Positions 55,837 through 64,000 of a stretch of DNA of 64,000 nt are shown one piece after another. A program made the translations under genes and the position numbers. A model generated the notes under the pieces. It did not search any database. It saw only the letters and a list, made by a program, of their open reading frames with translations, and was not told the origin of the DNA. The stretch spans positions 348,299 to 412,298 of the forward strand of contig NZ_FPIY01000003.1 in NCBI RefSeq assembly GCF_900119145.1. The letters run 5' to 3'. This DNA is from Cellulophaga fucicola (GTDB lineage: Bacteria > Bacteroidota > Bacteroidia > Flavobacteriales > Flavobacteriaceae). How positions within the stretch are numbered: position 1 is the first letter of the stretch; every line of letters starts with the position of its first letter.

Positions 55837-57086
55837 GATTAAAATATATATATGCTATAATGGCTTTAATTATTTTAAGCTCGGTTAGTTATATTGTCAA
55901 CTATAGCCTAAAGGATATATTGTCATTTGATTTTGCAAAGGTGATAAATGTTTTACTAGCTATGACAATATTTTTATTGTCTTCATTTGCAGTATTAAAG
56001 AATGGGAAAATCACAAGTTTTACTCCTTTAAATTTATATGGGTTACTTGTTTTTTGGCTTTTATTGGTAGGAGTTTTTTCTAATACGCCATTAGAAATTT
56101 TACCTAGTTTTTTTAGATTTTGTATGTACTATTTTTTAACTCTAGTTGCATATCAGTATTTAATGAATGAAGGATTAAATCAATTTAATAAGTCGGTTAA
56201 GAGGTTTACTGTCTGTTTAGTAATAGTGGCACTTGTATTTGGATATTACGAAGTTTTTTTTGGTTCTGTTAGATTTATGAACGGAGCATATAGACTATCC
56301 GGCTCTTTTAAATTACACCCTTTAGCAGACTCTATGTTTTTAGGTATAGTTATAATTCTTTGGATAGAATATTTTGTTGTGCAAAAAAAGATGGGTTTTC
56401 TTAATTTTTTAGTATTAGTAGGCTTGGCATACCTTTTCCTAAATACCCATTCTAGGATGCCATTACTCTTTTTAATAATTTCATATGTGACTTATACTCT
56501 TTTAAAATTAAAAAAAATTATTAAAATTATAAAAGTATCTGTAGGTGTTATTATTTTATTAGTTTCCTCTTATTCAATTGTAGTAAATACTGAAATATCG
56601 CCTAGATTAAAAAAAGTATTTGTCTCGAAAAACTCTCTTAGAGATAACTCAACCAAGACTAGAATAGAAATTATAGAGAATACATATAATGCTATGAGTG
56701 CTTACGAAAAGGCGGTAGGTATTGGATTAGGTGGTTTTAATAATTTTTATAGAGATGCTAAAGGTAAAGATGGAGTTGCTGCACATAATAATTTTTTATT
56801 ATTTTTTGCAGAAGGGGGCATTATAGGACTTACAATATTTTTATCTTACCAGGCGATTTTATTTATTACTCTTTTTAAGTTTATAAGAAAAAAAATGAAT
56901 TATGGTGGTAGTGTTAATTATCAGCGGCTTGTTTTTGTTTCTGTTTTTTTATTTGAGATATGTTCTTTTTTATTGAATAATTATTATTTTTTTACTTCTC
57001 AATCTATTGTTTTCATTTTAATAGGGTTAATGATGTTTCTAATGAAAAACAATCACGAAAATAAAGTTAACCTTAAGCCCTTGTAG
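55833..57086 (+). CDS. O-antigen polymerase/ligase family membrane protein (Wzy-like)
   Basis: 417 residues with about 10-12 membrane helices. The Wzy_C-type block has NTHSRMPLLFLIIS, VGIGLGGFNNFYRDA and AAHNNFLLFFAEGGIIGL. It would polymerise repeat units in the periplasm or ligate them. A second protein of this superfamily lies at 59766. Which one is the polymerase and which the ligase cannot be told from sequence alone. Confidence 0.82.
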   Translation: MRLKYIYAIMALIILSSVSYIVNYSLKDILSFDFAKVINVLLAMTIFLLSSFAVLKNGKITSFTPLNLYGLLVFWLLLVGVFSNTPLEILPSFFRFCMYYFLTLVAYQYLMNEGLNQFNKSVKRFTVCLVIVALVFGYYEVFFGSVRFMNGAYRLSGSFKLHPLADSMFLGIVIILWIEYFVVQKKMGFLNFLVLVGLAYLFLNTHSRMPLLFLIISYVTYTLLKLKKIIKIIKVSVGVIILLVSSYSIVVNTEISPRLKKVFVSKNSLRDNSTKTRIEIIENTYNAMSAYEKAVGIGLGGFNNFYRDAKGKDGVAAHNNFLLFFAEGGIIGLTIFLSYQAILFITLFKFIRKKMNYGGSVNYQRLVFVSVFLFEICSFLLNNYYFFTSQSIVFILIGLMMFLMKNNHENKVNLKPL

Positions 57087-57114
57087 TGGCCTTTAACGAA
57101 TTTAATAGGAAGTT

Positions 57115-58035
57115 ATGAGTAAAAGATACTTTATCATTGCACCATGTTATAATGAAGAAAAAGTAATTGAAAGATTTCTCAAGGATTTAGAAACAAAATT
57201 AGTTAAAACAGATGCAGAATTTACGGTAGTAATTGTGGACGATGCTTCTTTAGATTTGAGTCTAAGTATACTTAAGGGTTTTCGATTTAGCAGCGAAAGT
57301 TTTACTTTAAAAATAATACGACTTAATTTTAATATGGGGCATCAAGCAGCTATAAATATTGGTCTTAATTATGTAAATAAATTCAAAGACGATATTGAAG
57401 GTGTTATTGTAATGGATAGTGACGGAGAAGATGATCCTAACGCAATAAAAGAACTTATAAAATTAAAAGATTTTGATATTGTCTTTGTAAGTAGGGGGAA
57501 AAGAAAAGAAGGGCTCCTTTTTAAGGTAGGTTATTTTTTTTATAAAGGATTGTTTAAGATGGTTGTCGGTAAAAGTATAACATTTGGAAATTACTCACTT
57601 ATTAATCCAAATGTTCTTTTTTCTATTCATAATCAGCGGTTTTCGCATTATGCAGCTTTTTTATCTAAGCAAAAATTTAAGATTAATAAAGTTCGTTTTG
57701 ATAGGCAGCATAGAATTGATGGTAAGTCAAAAATGAGTCATAAAAATTTAGTCTTTCATGGACTTTCGTCTTTAATTGAATATTCAGAAGAAATTTTATA
57801 TTTTTTAATCAAATTCTTTTTTGCTTTAATTTGTTTTAATATTGTTTTAGGGGGGTACGTTCTATACAGTAAATTTATTTTACATACAGCTATTTTAGGT
57901 TGGGCTAGTACTATTGGTTCTAGTATACTTATTATTTGTGTTTTAATTATAAGCACTGTTATTTTAGGACTATTACTATTATCAATAAAAAGAACTATTT
58001 TCAATAATATTATATCATATGAGGAAATTAAGTAG
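57115..58035 (+). CDS. GT2 polyprenyl-phosphate sugar synthase-like glycosyltransferase (DPM1/GtrB type)
   Basis: 306 residues. The GT-A domain has IAPCYNEEKVIERFL, VDDASLD, LNFNMGHQAAINIGL and the DxD-type VMDSDGEDDP. Two C-terminal membrane helices (about 225-250 and 262-290) follow, as in GtrB/DPM1-like enzymes that charge undecaprenyl phosphate with a sugar. The gene end overlaps the large membrane-protein gene by 17 nt, a pairing typical of lipid-sugar donor synthase and GT-C transferase. Confidence 0.82.
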   Translation: MSKRYFIIAPCYNEEKVIERFLKDLETKLVKTDAEFTVVIVDDASLDLSLSILKGFRFSSESFTLKIIRLNFNMGHQAAINIGLNYVNKFKDDIEGVIVMDSDGEDDPNAIKELIKLKDFDIVFVSRGKRKEGLLFKVGYFFYKGLFKMVVGKSITFGNYSLINPNVLFSIHNQRFSHYAAFLSKQKFKINKVRFDRQHRIDGKSKMSHKNLVFHGLSSLIEYSEEILYFLIKFFFALICFNIVLGGYVLYSKFILHTAILGWASTIGSSILIICVLIISTVILGLLLLSIKRTIFNNIISYEEIK

Positions 58036-59713
58036 TTTTTTTAGACAAAACGTTTTGTTTTTTGGGGGATTATTTATTTTGGTAACTCCGTATTTTTTTT
58101 GGTATAGTTTAGCTGGTGAATCTTATGTGTTAATCCACGATAATATAGATTCTGAATTTGTATACATCAAAAATATTATAGAAGAAGGGGTAACTCTTAG
58201 TTTTGGTTCCGAGCCAATTATAGAAAGGGTGATGAATGGTCTTCCTAGGGGATTGTTGAGGAGTGGGTTAAACTTTACGTTTTTGCTTTTTGCTTTATTG
58301 TCACCCATTATAGCTTATATAACTAATCATTTGTTCGTCCATATTATTGGGTTTGTTGGAATGTATTTATTGTTAAAAAGGTTTTTTGTAAAAAATAATG
58401 ATTGGTTAGTTGTGCTAATATCATTGTGTTTTGGCTTTTTATCATATTATCAAATACAATATGGAATATCAATTTCGGGACAGCCAATACTGCTTTTCGC
58501 ATTTTTAAATTTACTTTATAAAAAACAAAAGTGGTATGATTGGTGTATTATTGTCTTGTTTCCGTTCTTCTCATTTTTAATTGTGACACTACCTTTTTTT
58601 GTTCCTTTTCTTTTGTTATTAGGTTTAATTTATACTAAAAAAAACAGTTTTCCTAGAAATTTTTTTTTAGGAATTCTAATTTTATGCTTGGTTAATTTAC
58701 TTGTAGAAATACAGCTTATTTACACAACTTTTTTTCAATCTGACATAATTTCTCATAGGACTGAATGGCAAGTTTTAAAACCTTCATTTAATAATGTTTT
58801 AGATACGGCAAAGACATATTTTAGTGCAACACATTATCATTCAGGACTTTTAGATGTTAGACCTATATTGGCTCTGTTTCTAATAGCAATATTATTTTCA
58901 AAGTTAAAATTTAAGGGTGAAGTAAAGTTTGTTTTCTGTAGCATATTATTCATTATAATATGGGTGTGCTTAAATCCCTATTTGGTATATTTTTTAAATG
59001 ATTTTAGTATTTTTAGAAGTTTTAACTCATTAAGGTTTTATTTTATTTTACCATTTTTGTGGCTACTATTACTTGCTTTGATTTTGAATAAGCTAAATGC
59101 TAAATCATCAATTAAGAAATTAATAGGAGTTCTTTTATTGACCTTTTGTTTGTTTAATATTATCGATAATAATAAAGAGTATACTAATAATATAAAATCT
59201 TATTTTGGTTTAGAGATTGGTGGGCCAAATTTTAATGAGTTTTATGCAGAAGACTTATTTGAGGAAATTAGTACTTTTTTAGGAAGGGAAGAGGTTGCTA
59301 AACACAACTTTCTGAATTTAGGAATTTATCCTAATATAGCTCAATATAACGGATTTAAAACCTTAGATAGTTATCAGAATAACTATCAACTTTCATATAA
59401 GCACCAGTTTGAGAAAATCATTAAGGAAGAACTTTACAAAAATGATAAAATAAAAATGTATTTCATTAATTGGGGAAGTAGATGCTATTTGTTTTCATCA
59501 GAACTAGGAAGAAAGTATCTGTTTTCTAAAAAGACAAATACTGTGGTTAAAAACCTTGATTTAGATGCAAAGGTATTTAAAGAGATGAATGGTAAATACT
59601 TAATTTCATCGGTTCCAATTATGAATTATGAAGAAATTAACTTTAAGTTTTTAAAATCTTTCAGCAATTCTAACTCTTACTGGAAGTTGTATTTATATAA
59701 GGTGGATATCTAA
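58019..59713 (+). CDS. Large membrane protein, possibly GT-C-like (DUF6044-like)
   Basis: 564 residues, about 11-12 membrane helices with a soluble C-terminal part (from about 400). The first loop holds IHDNIDSEFVYIKNIIEEG, an acidic segment placed like the DxD/ExD loop of GT-C enzymes. The likeness to DUF6044 is from memory and not firm. Its 17-nt overlap with a GtrB-like gene suggests that it uses that enzyme's lipid-linked sugar. Confidence 0.6.
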   Translation: MRKLSSFFRQNVLFFGGLFILVTPYFFWYSLAGESYVLIHDNIDSEFVYIKNIIEEGVTLSFGSEPIIERVMNGLPRGLLRSGLNFTFLLFALLSPIIAYITNHLFVHIIGFVGMYLLLKRFFVKNNDWLVVLISLCFGFLSYYQIQYGISISGQPILLFAFLNLLYKKQKWYDWCIIVLFPFFSFLIVTLPFFVPFLLLLGLIYTKKNSFPRNFFLGILILCLVNLLVEIQLIYTTFFQSDIISHRTEWQVLKPSFNNVLDTAKTYFSATHYHSGLLDVRPILALFLIAILFSKLKFKGEVKFVFCSILFIIIWVCLNPYLVYFLNDFSIFRSFNSLRFYFILPFLWLLLLALILNKLNAKSSIKKLIGVLLLTFCLFNIIDNNKEYTNNIKSYFGLEIGGPNFNEFYAEDLFEEISTFLGREEVAKHNFLNLGIYPNIAQYNGFKTLDSYQNNYQLSYKHQFEKIIKEELYKNDKIKMYFINWGSRCYLFSSELGRKYLFSKKTNTVVKNLDLDAKVFKEMNGKYLISSVPIMNYEEINFKFLKSFSNSNSYWKLYLYKVDI

Positions 59714-59765
59714 ATTTAAGTAATAAGTTTTGTGTATTTGTAATTATTAAAAAAATTTTTATTTA

Positions 59766-61037
59766 ATGTCGAAAATATTGAAGTCAATTGTTCAAGAGAA
59801 CAATTTGAAAACTATCAATGATAGAATGGTTTTTATTGCTTTTCTACTTGTGTTAATTTCGTATCCTTTTTCCATAGGCATTAATAGTATTGCTATTTTG
59901 TTATTAACAGCAGTATCTTTAATTAAATTAATTAAAGAAAAAGAGGTTTTTTATAATAAGATATATTTATTGTTTATTATTTATTTTTTGACTCGTTTTT
60001 TTTCATTACTGTACTCAGATAACTTAAGTACTGGATGGAGAGCAATAGAACGTTCTCTTTCAATAATAGTTTTTCCTTTAATTTTTATGATTAATAAACC
60101 TATCTTGTTAAATAGAATTTTTTTCTTAAAAATACTTAATGTGTCAACAGCAGTTGCTTGTGTTTTCTGTCTTTTTAATAACTATTTGTTTTTTGTAGTA
60201 AATGAGATTCCTACTAATTGGTGGCTAGATTGGAAGTATAATCATCATCATTTAAGTTCTTATTTAGATTTTGGGCCTAACTATTTTTCAGTGATAATAG
60301 TTCTTAATTTAATTGGTGTTTTTTTTTATAGAGTAAATTTAATTAAAAGTAAAATTATATTTTTGATTGTTTATATAGTGCAGTTGTTTTTTTTGTTTCT
60401 TCTTTCATCTAGATCTCTCATCTTTTTTTACCTCGTATGTACGGTTATATTATTAACTAGAAATGGATATATAAAATATAAGATTAAGGGAGTGGCTATT
60501 TCTTTGGTTGGTTTATGCTTGATTTTAATTTCTGTCTATTTATACGTTCCGATTGTGAAACAGCGTTTTAGAAAAACATATTCAGAGTTTATTTCAGATA
60601 ATAAAAAGGATACACAAGTGGGTGGGTTTATTAATAGATTACAAAATGTAAATAGTGCTACAGAAATCATTAAACGCAACTACATTTTAGGTATAGGTAT
60701 AGGAGATGTAAAAGATGAATTAAAAAAAGAATATTTTAGAATTGATTTTAAAGAAGGAATAGATCATTCATTTGATGCTCATAATCAATATTTACAAAAC
60801 TATTTAGCTTCAGGTTTTTTTGGTTTCCTATCATATATTTTAATTTTTATTGTTATTTGTAGATTACTAATAAAGACTAAAAAACATTTTTATATAATAA
60901 TAGTCCTTATGTTTGCTTACTTTTCTTTGTTTGAATCTTTAATTGAAACACATAAAGGAATTGTTTTGTTCTCCATTTTGTTTTTATTAATAACTCCATA
61001 TGAAGGGCCTAAAGATAATTTTGTTATAAATAAATGA
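59766..61037 (+). CDS. O-antigen ligase/polymerase family membrane protein (WaaL/Wzy-like)
   Basis: 423 residues with about 10-12 membrane helices. The Wzy_C/WaaL block has LLSSRSLIFFYLV, ILGIGIGDVKDELKK and FDAHNQYLQNYLASGFFGF, with the His in the large periplasmic loop that is conserved in ligases. Two such proteins in one locus would fit one Wzy polymerase and one WaaL ligase. I cannot assign which is which. Confidence 0.8.
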   Translation: MSKILKSIVQENNLKTINDRMVFIAFLLVLISYPFSIGINSIAILLLTAVSLIKLIKEKEVFYNKIYLLFIIYFLTRFFSLLYSDNLSTGWRAIERSLSIIVFPLIFMINKPILLNRIFFLKILNVSTAVACVFCLFNNYLFFVVNEIPTNWWLDWKYNHHHLSSYLDFGPNYFSVIIVLNLIGVFFYRVNLIKSKIIFLIVYIVQLFFLFLLSSRSLIFFYLVCTVILLTRNGYIKYKIKGVAISLVGLCLILISVYLYVPIVKQRFRKTYSEFISDNKKDTQVGGFINRLQNVNSATEIIKRNYILGIGIGDVKDELKKEYFRIDFKEGIDHSFDAHNQYLQNYLASGFFGFLSYILIFIVICRLLIKTKKHFYIIIVLMFAYFSLFESLIETHKGIVLFSILFLLITPYEGPKDNFVINK

Positions 61038-61071
61038 TATTATTTACTGTTGACCACTTTGTTTTGAAAAG

Positions 61072-61091
61072 GTTAGATTATTTTATCTAAC
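61072..61091. repeat. Short hairpin without T-tract
   Basis: A 7-bp perfect inverted repeat (61072-61078 with 61085-61091) around TATTTT lies in the 122-nt gap before the GT26 gene. No U-run follows, so I do not call it a terminator. Confidence 0.35.
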
Positions 61092-61159
61092 GCGAATTGA
61101 TAATTCTATTCTTAAATCGATTTGGTTTTTGAATTTACCGATGTTTATTAAACATTTTT

Positions 61160-61861
61160 ATGAGTTTTATAAAAAAAATAATTACAAAAATTAACAAATT
61201 AGAGAGGGAGGATATTCATCTAATTACATTTGTTAATCCATATTCTTACCTGGAGTTGCGAAAAATTAAATCAACTGTTGATGAGATTGATAAAATTTAT
61301 GTAGATGGAATCTTTTTAGTTTATTTTTTTAGACTTATTGGGGTTAAAACAAAAAGGAAAAGTTTTGATATGACCTCTTTGGCTCCGATTGTATTTAACG
61401 ATTGTATTAAATACAAAAAGTCTATTTACTTTGTTGGTTCAACAGATACTGCAATAGAAGGATTTATTAGTACTATTAATTCTGAATATAAAAATCTAAA
61501 TGTATTAGGCTATAGAAATGGATATTTTAGTGATGTACAAGAAAAACAAAAGTTTATTAATAATTTAGCTAAGATTGAACCTGATATTTTAGTTGTAGGA
61601 ATGGGTACACCTCACCAAGAGGAATTCTTAGTTAGCTTAAAAAATAGTGGTTGGAAAGGTGAAGGGTATACTTGTGGGGGGTTTATTCATCAAACATCAA
61701 AAGGAATTAATTATTACCCTAAGTTTTATGATAAATATAATTTACGATGGCTTTATAGAATGATTGATGAACCTAAATTAATCAAAAGATACTTATTATA
61801 TTACCCTTTATCTGTTTGTTTTTTTATTTTTGATGTGCTAAAATATAAACTTAAGAAATAG
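61160..61861 (+). CDS. WecG/TagA/CpsF-family glycosyltransferase (GT26)
   Basis: 233 residues. GT26 signatures: YVDGIFLVYFFRLIG, FVGSTDTAIEGF, the core VVGMGTPHQEEF, and NLRWLYRMIDEPKLIKRYL near the end. Such enzymes usually add the second sugar to an undecaprenyl-diphosphate-linked primer. The gene lies just before the initiating transferase gene, which fits. Confidence 0.92.
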   Translation: MSFIKKIITKINKLEREDIHLITFVNPYSYLELRKIKSTVDEIDKIYVDGIFLVYFFRLIGVKTKRKSFDMTSLAPIVFNDCIKYKKSIYFVGSTDTAIEGFISTINSEYKNLNVLGYRNGYFSDVQEKQKFINNLAKIEPDILVVGMGTPHQEEFLVSLKNSGWKGEGYTCGGFIHQTSKGINYYPKFYDKYNLRWLYRMIDEPKLIKRYLLYYPLSVCFFIFDVLKYKLKK

Positions 61862-61873
61862 GTAATTCACTAA

Positions 61874-63226
61874 ATGCTATCTAACCAACACAGATTTTCT
61901 TCTTTACTTGTGCCGTTTTCATATGGACTAGATTTACTTATAATAAATCTACTAGCTTTTTACTTGCCTATTAATTTTGAGAATGCGCTATTATTTCATT
62001 GTTACCTATCTTGTGCTTGGGTGATACTATCACTAAAAAGTAATTTTTATGAAGTTTACAGATATAGTAAGGCAACCAGAATATTAATATTACTTTTTAC
62101 ACAGTTTGTATTTTTCTTTTTAATTCTCTATGCTTTTATTGGGTTTTTTAAGCAGCCCAATATAAGTAGGCTAGAGTTGGGTAAGTACTTTTTGTATGTA
62201 GGTCTGGTAATATCTATTGTCAAGTTTTTAAATTATTATCTTTTAATGAGCTATAGAAAAAGGATAAAAGGCAATTTAAGAAACGTAGTTGTTATTGGTA
62301 AAAACAAAAAAGCAGATCAGTTGGTAAATGTTTTTAAAGAACGTGTAGAATATGGTTTTCAGTTTTTTAAACAGTTTTCAACTAAGGTAGATGGTTTTAA
62401 ATTAGAAAATAGTTTTGACTATATATCTGAAAATAATATAGATGAAATTTATTGTTCGGTTTCAGAACTAACAAATAAGGAAATGACTCACCTTATTAAT
62501 TTCGCAGATAATAATTTAAAAACGCTAAAGTTTATACCAGACAATAAAAACATCTTTTCTAAAAAATTAAAATTTGAGTACTATGACTATATACCAGTAC
62601 TTTCATTGCGAGAAATTCCTTTGCACGAAGGCATAAACTCATTTGTAAAACGATTGTTTGATGTTGTTTTTGCTTTACTAGTCATTGTTTTTCTTTTATC
62701 TTGGCTTATCCCTTTAATGGCAATTATTATAAGCCTTGAGTCTAAAGGTCCTGTTTTTTTTAGGCAAAAAAGAAACGGTGTAGATAATGAAGAATTTTAC
62801 TGCTACAAGTTTAGGTCTATGGCACCAAACAATGATGCAGATAACCATATGGCAACTAAAAACGATATGCGCATAACCAAAGTAGGTAGGTTTATACGTA
62901 AAACTAGTATAGATGAGTTGCCTCAGTTTTATAATGTATTATTTGGGTCTATGTCAGTAGTTGGTCCACGACCGCATATGGTAAAGCATACAAGTGAGTA
63001 TGCAACCAAAGTAAATAAATACATGGTAAGACACTTTGTTAAACCAGGTATTACAGGTTTAGCACAAGTAAGAGGGTATAGAGGGGAGATAGAAAAAGAC
63101 GAAGACATATTAAACAGAACTAAATTCGATATTTTTTATATTGAAAACTGGTCTTTATTTTTAGATTTAAAAATTATAGTACAAACCGTACTTAACGCTG
63201 TTTCTGGAGAAGAAAAAGCATATTAA
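61874..63226 (+). CDS. Undecaprenyl-phosphate sugar-phosphate transferase (WcaJ/PglC superfamily)
   Basis: 450 residues. About four N-terminal membrane helices, a CoA-binding-like Rossmann region ([15 protein letters not shown]), another membrane helix, and the catalytic domain with [59 protein letters not shown] and [15 protein letters not shown]. It starts repeat-unit synthesis by loading the first sugar phosphate on the lipid carrier. The sugar, glucose, galactose or other, cannot be told. Confidence 0.92.
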   Translation: MLSNQHRFSSLLVPFSYGLDLLIINLLAFYLPINFENALLFHCYLSCAWVILSLKSNFYEVYRYSKATRILILLFTQFVFFFLILYAFIGFFKQPNISRLELGKYFLYVGLVISIVKFLNYYLLMSYRKRIKGNLRNVVVIGKNKKADQLVNVFKERVEYGFQFFKQFSTKVDGFKLENSFDYISENNIDEIYCSVSELTNKEMTHLINFADNNLKTLKFIPDNKNIFSKKLKFEYYDYIPVLSLREIPLHEGINSFVKRLFDVVFALLVIVFLLSWLIPLMAIIISLESKGPVFFRQKRNGVDNEEFYCYKFRSMAPNNDADNHMATKNDMRITKVGRFIRKTSIDELPQFYNVLFGSMSVVGPRPHMVKHTSEYATKVNKYMVRHFVKPGITGLAQVRGYRGEIEKDEDILNRTKFDIFYIENWSLFLDLKIIVQTVLNAVSGEEKAY

Positions 63227-63234
63227 CATATAAA

Positions 63235-64000
63235 ATGAAAAAAGTACTTATAACTGGAGCAGCAGGATTTTTAGGATCTCATTTATGCGACAGGTTCATA
63301 AAAGAAGGTTTCTACGTAATTGCAATGGACAATTTAATTACGGGAGACTTAAAAAATATTGAGCACCTTTTTCCATTAGAGAATTTTGAGTTTCAACATC
63401 ATGATGTTTCTAAGTTTATTCATATTCCAGGTAAATTAGATTATATATTACATTTTGCATCACCAGCAAGCCCTATAGATTATTTAAAAATTCCTATTCA
63501 GACGCTAAAAGTTGGAGCATTGGGAACCCATAATTTATTAGGCGTAGCAAAAGAAAAGAATGCAAGAATACTAGTTGCTTCTACATCTGAAGTATACGGA
63601 GATCCATTAGTGCACCCGCAAACCGAAGAATATTACGGAAATGTTAGTCCGGTTGGACCACGTGGCGTGTATGATGAGGCCAAACGTTTTATGGAATCTA
63701 TTACCATGGCGTACCATCGTTTTCACGGAATAGAAACTAGAATAGTACGAATATTTAATACCTATGGACCAAGAATGCGACTAAACGATGGTCGTGTTGT
63801 TCCAGCGTTTATGGGTCAGGCTTTGCGAGGAGAAGATTTAACGGTCTTTGGCGACGGAAAGCAAACTAGGTCCTTCTGTTACATAGATGATCAAGTAGAG
63901 GGTATTTATAGGCTTCTAATGAGCGATTATAGTTACCCAGTTAACATAGGTAATCCGCATGAGACTACAATAGGCGAATTTGCAGAAGAAATAATAAAAC
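63235..64000 (+). CDS. uxs: UDP-glucuronate decarboxylase (UDP-xylose synthase), N-terminal part
   Basis: 255 complete codons from the ATG at 63235; the C-terminus lies beyond the window. Extended SDR fold: [28 protein letters not shown], the catalytic Ser in [22 protein letters not shown] (YxxxK) and [11 protein letters not shown]. It matches UXS, which converts UDP-glucuronate to UDP-xylose. With ugd at 42106 the locus can supply UDP-xylose. It starts 8 nt after the previous gene. Confidence 0.93.
   Translation, partial: MKKVLITGAAGFLGSHLCDRFIKEGFYVIAMDNLITGDLKNIEHLFPLENFEFQHHDVSKFIHIPGKLDYILHFASPASPIDYLKIPIQTLKVGALGTHNLLGVAKEKNARILVASTSEVYGDPLVHPQTEEYYGNVSPVGPRGVYDEAKRFMESITMAYHRFHGIETRIVRIFNTYGPRMRLNDGRVVPAFMGQALRGEDLTVFGDGKQTRSFCYIDDQVEGIYRLLMSDYSYPVNIGNPHETTIGEFAEEIIK

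Noticed and set aside
61072-61091. Terminator before the GT26 gene
   Set aside because: The hairpin has only 7 bp and no T-run.

Overview
The window is a low-GC chromosome segment from a member of the Bacteroidota, most likely a marine-type Flavobacteriaceae. The evidence is the gene families (DUF4175, DUF4837, DUF6747, DUF6891, DUF6909, PD40/OmpA proteins, an eukaryote-like UDP-glucose dehydrogenase), short AT-rich leaders, and promoters of the TAnnTTTG type. I cannot name the genus. No tRNA, rRNA, IS element, prophage or CRISPR array was seen.

Left part (1-33.6 kb) is mostly housekeeping. It runs: an Ig-like surface protein cut by the left edge; glnS; an SPFH protein and gltX on the minus strand; then DUF4175-ybeY-mnmG. 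mnmG is bracketed by two identical 16-bp parS-like palindromes (10000-10015 and 11925-11940), the second inside its terminator hairpin. Next comes about 1.1 kb of strikingly T-rich, gene-free DNA ending in about 18 copies of TTTCTAC, then a lipoprotein, a methyltransferase, ompH, a DUF6891 gene, four small membrane genes and a tandem pair of histidine kinases. They are followed by an ECF sigma factor with its DGPF/YCII partner; a minus-strand group (kinase-like phosphotransferase, a 50-aa membrane protein, DoxX, holB); pgk; an MltD-like transglycosylase; DUF4837; a tiny DUF6747 gene; a PD40/OmpA protein and tatA.

From 33.7 kb a co-directional series (M23 peptidase, GH3-like enzyme, DUF6909, Wzz-like protein) leads into a surface-polysaccharide locus that continues past the right edge. 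It encodes precursor synthesis (rmlBACD for dTDP-rhamnose with a shortened rmlD; ugd and a UDP-glucuronate decarboxylase for UDP-GlcA and UDP-xylose; pseB, pseC, pseF, a pseG-pseH fusion and pseI for CMP-pseudaminic acid). It also encodes export and assembly proteins (Wzx-like flippase, two Wzy/WaaL-type membrane proteins, a GT26 enzyme, a polyprenyl-phosphate sugar transferase) and several glycosyltransferases.

The most unusual part is 48.95-55.84 kb. A second nonulosonate-type cassette holds a cytidylyltransferase, an inositol-monophosphatase-family phosphatase and a protein that joins a GT42-sialyltransferase-like domain to a NeuB-like synthase domain lacking the SAF domain. It is followed by two glycosyltransferases with polysialyltransferase-like motifs, and by a 93-codon scar that fuses the start of an MBOAT acyltransferase to the end of an SGNH-type protein. 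I read this as a possible compact make-activate-transfer system for a second nonulosonic acid.
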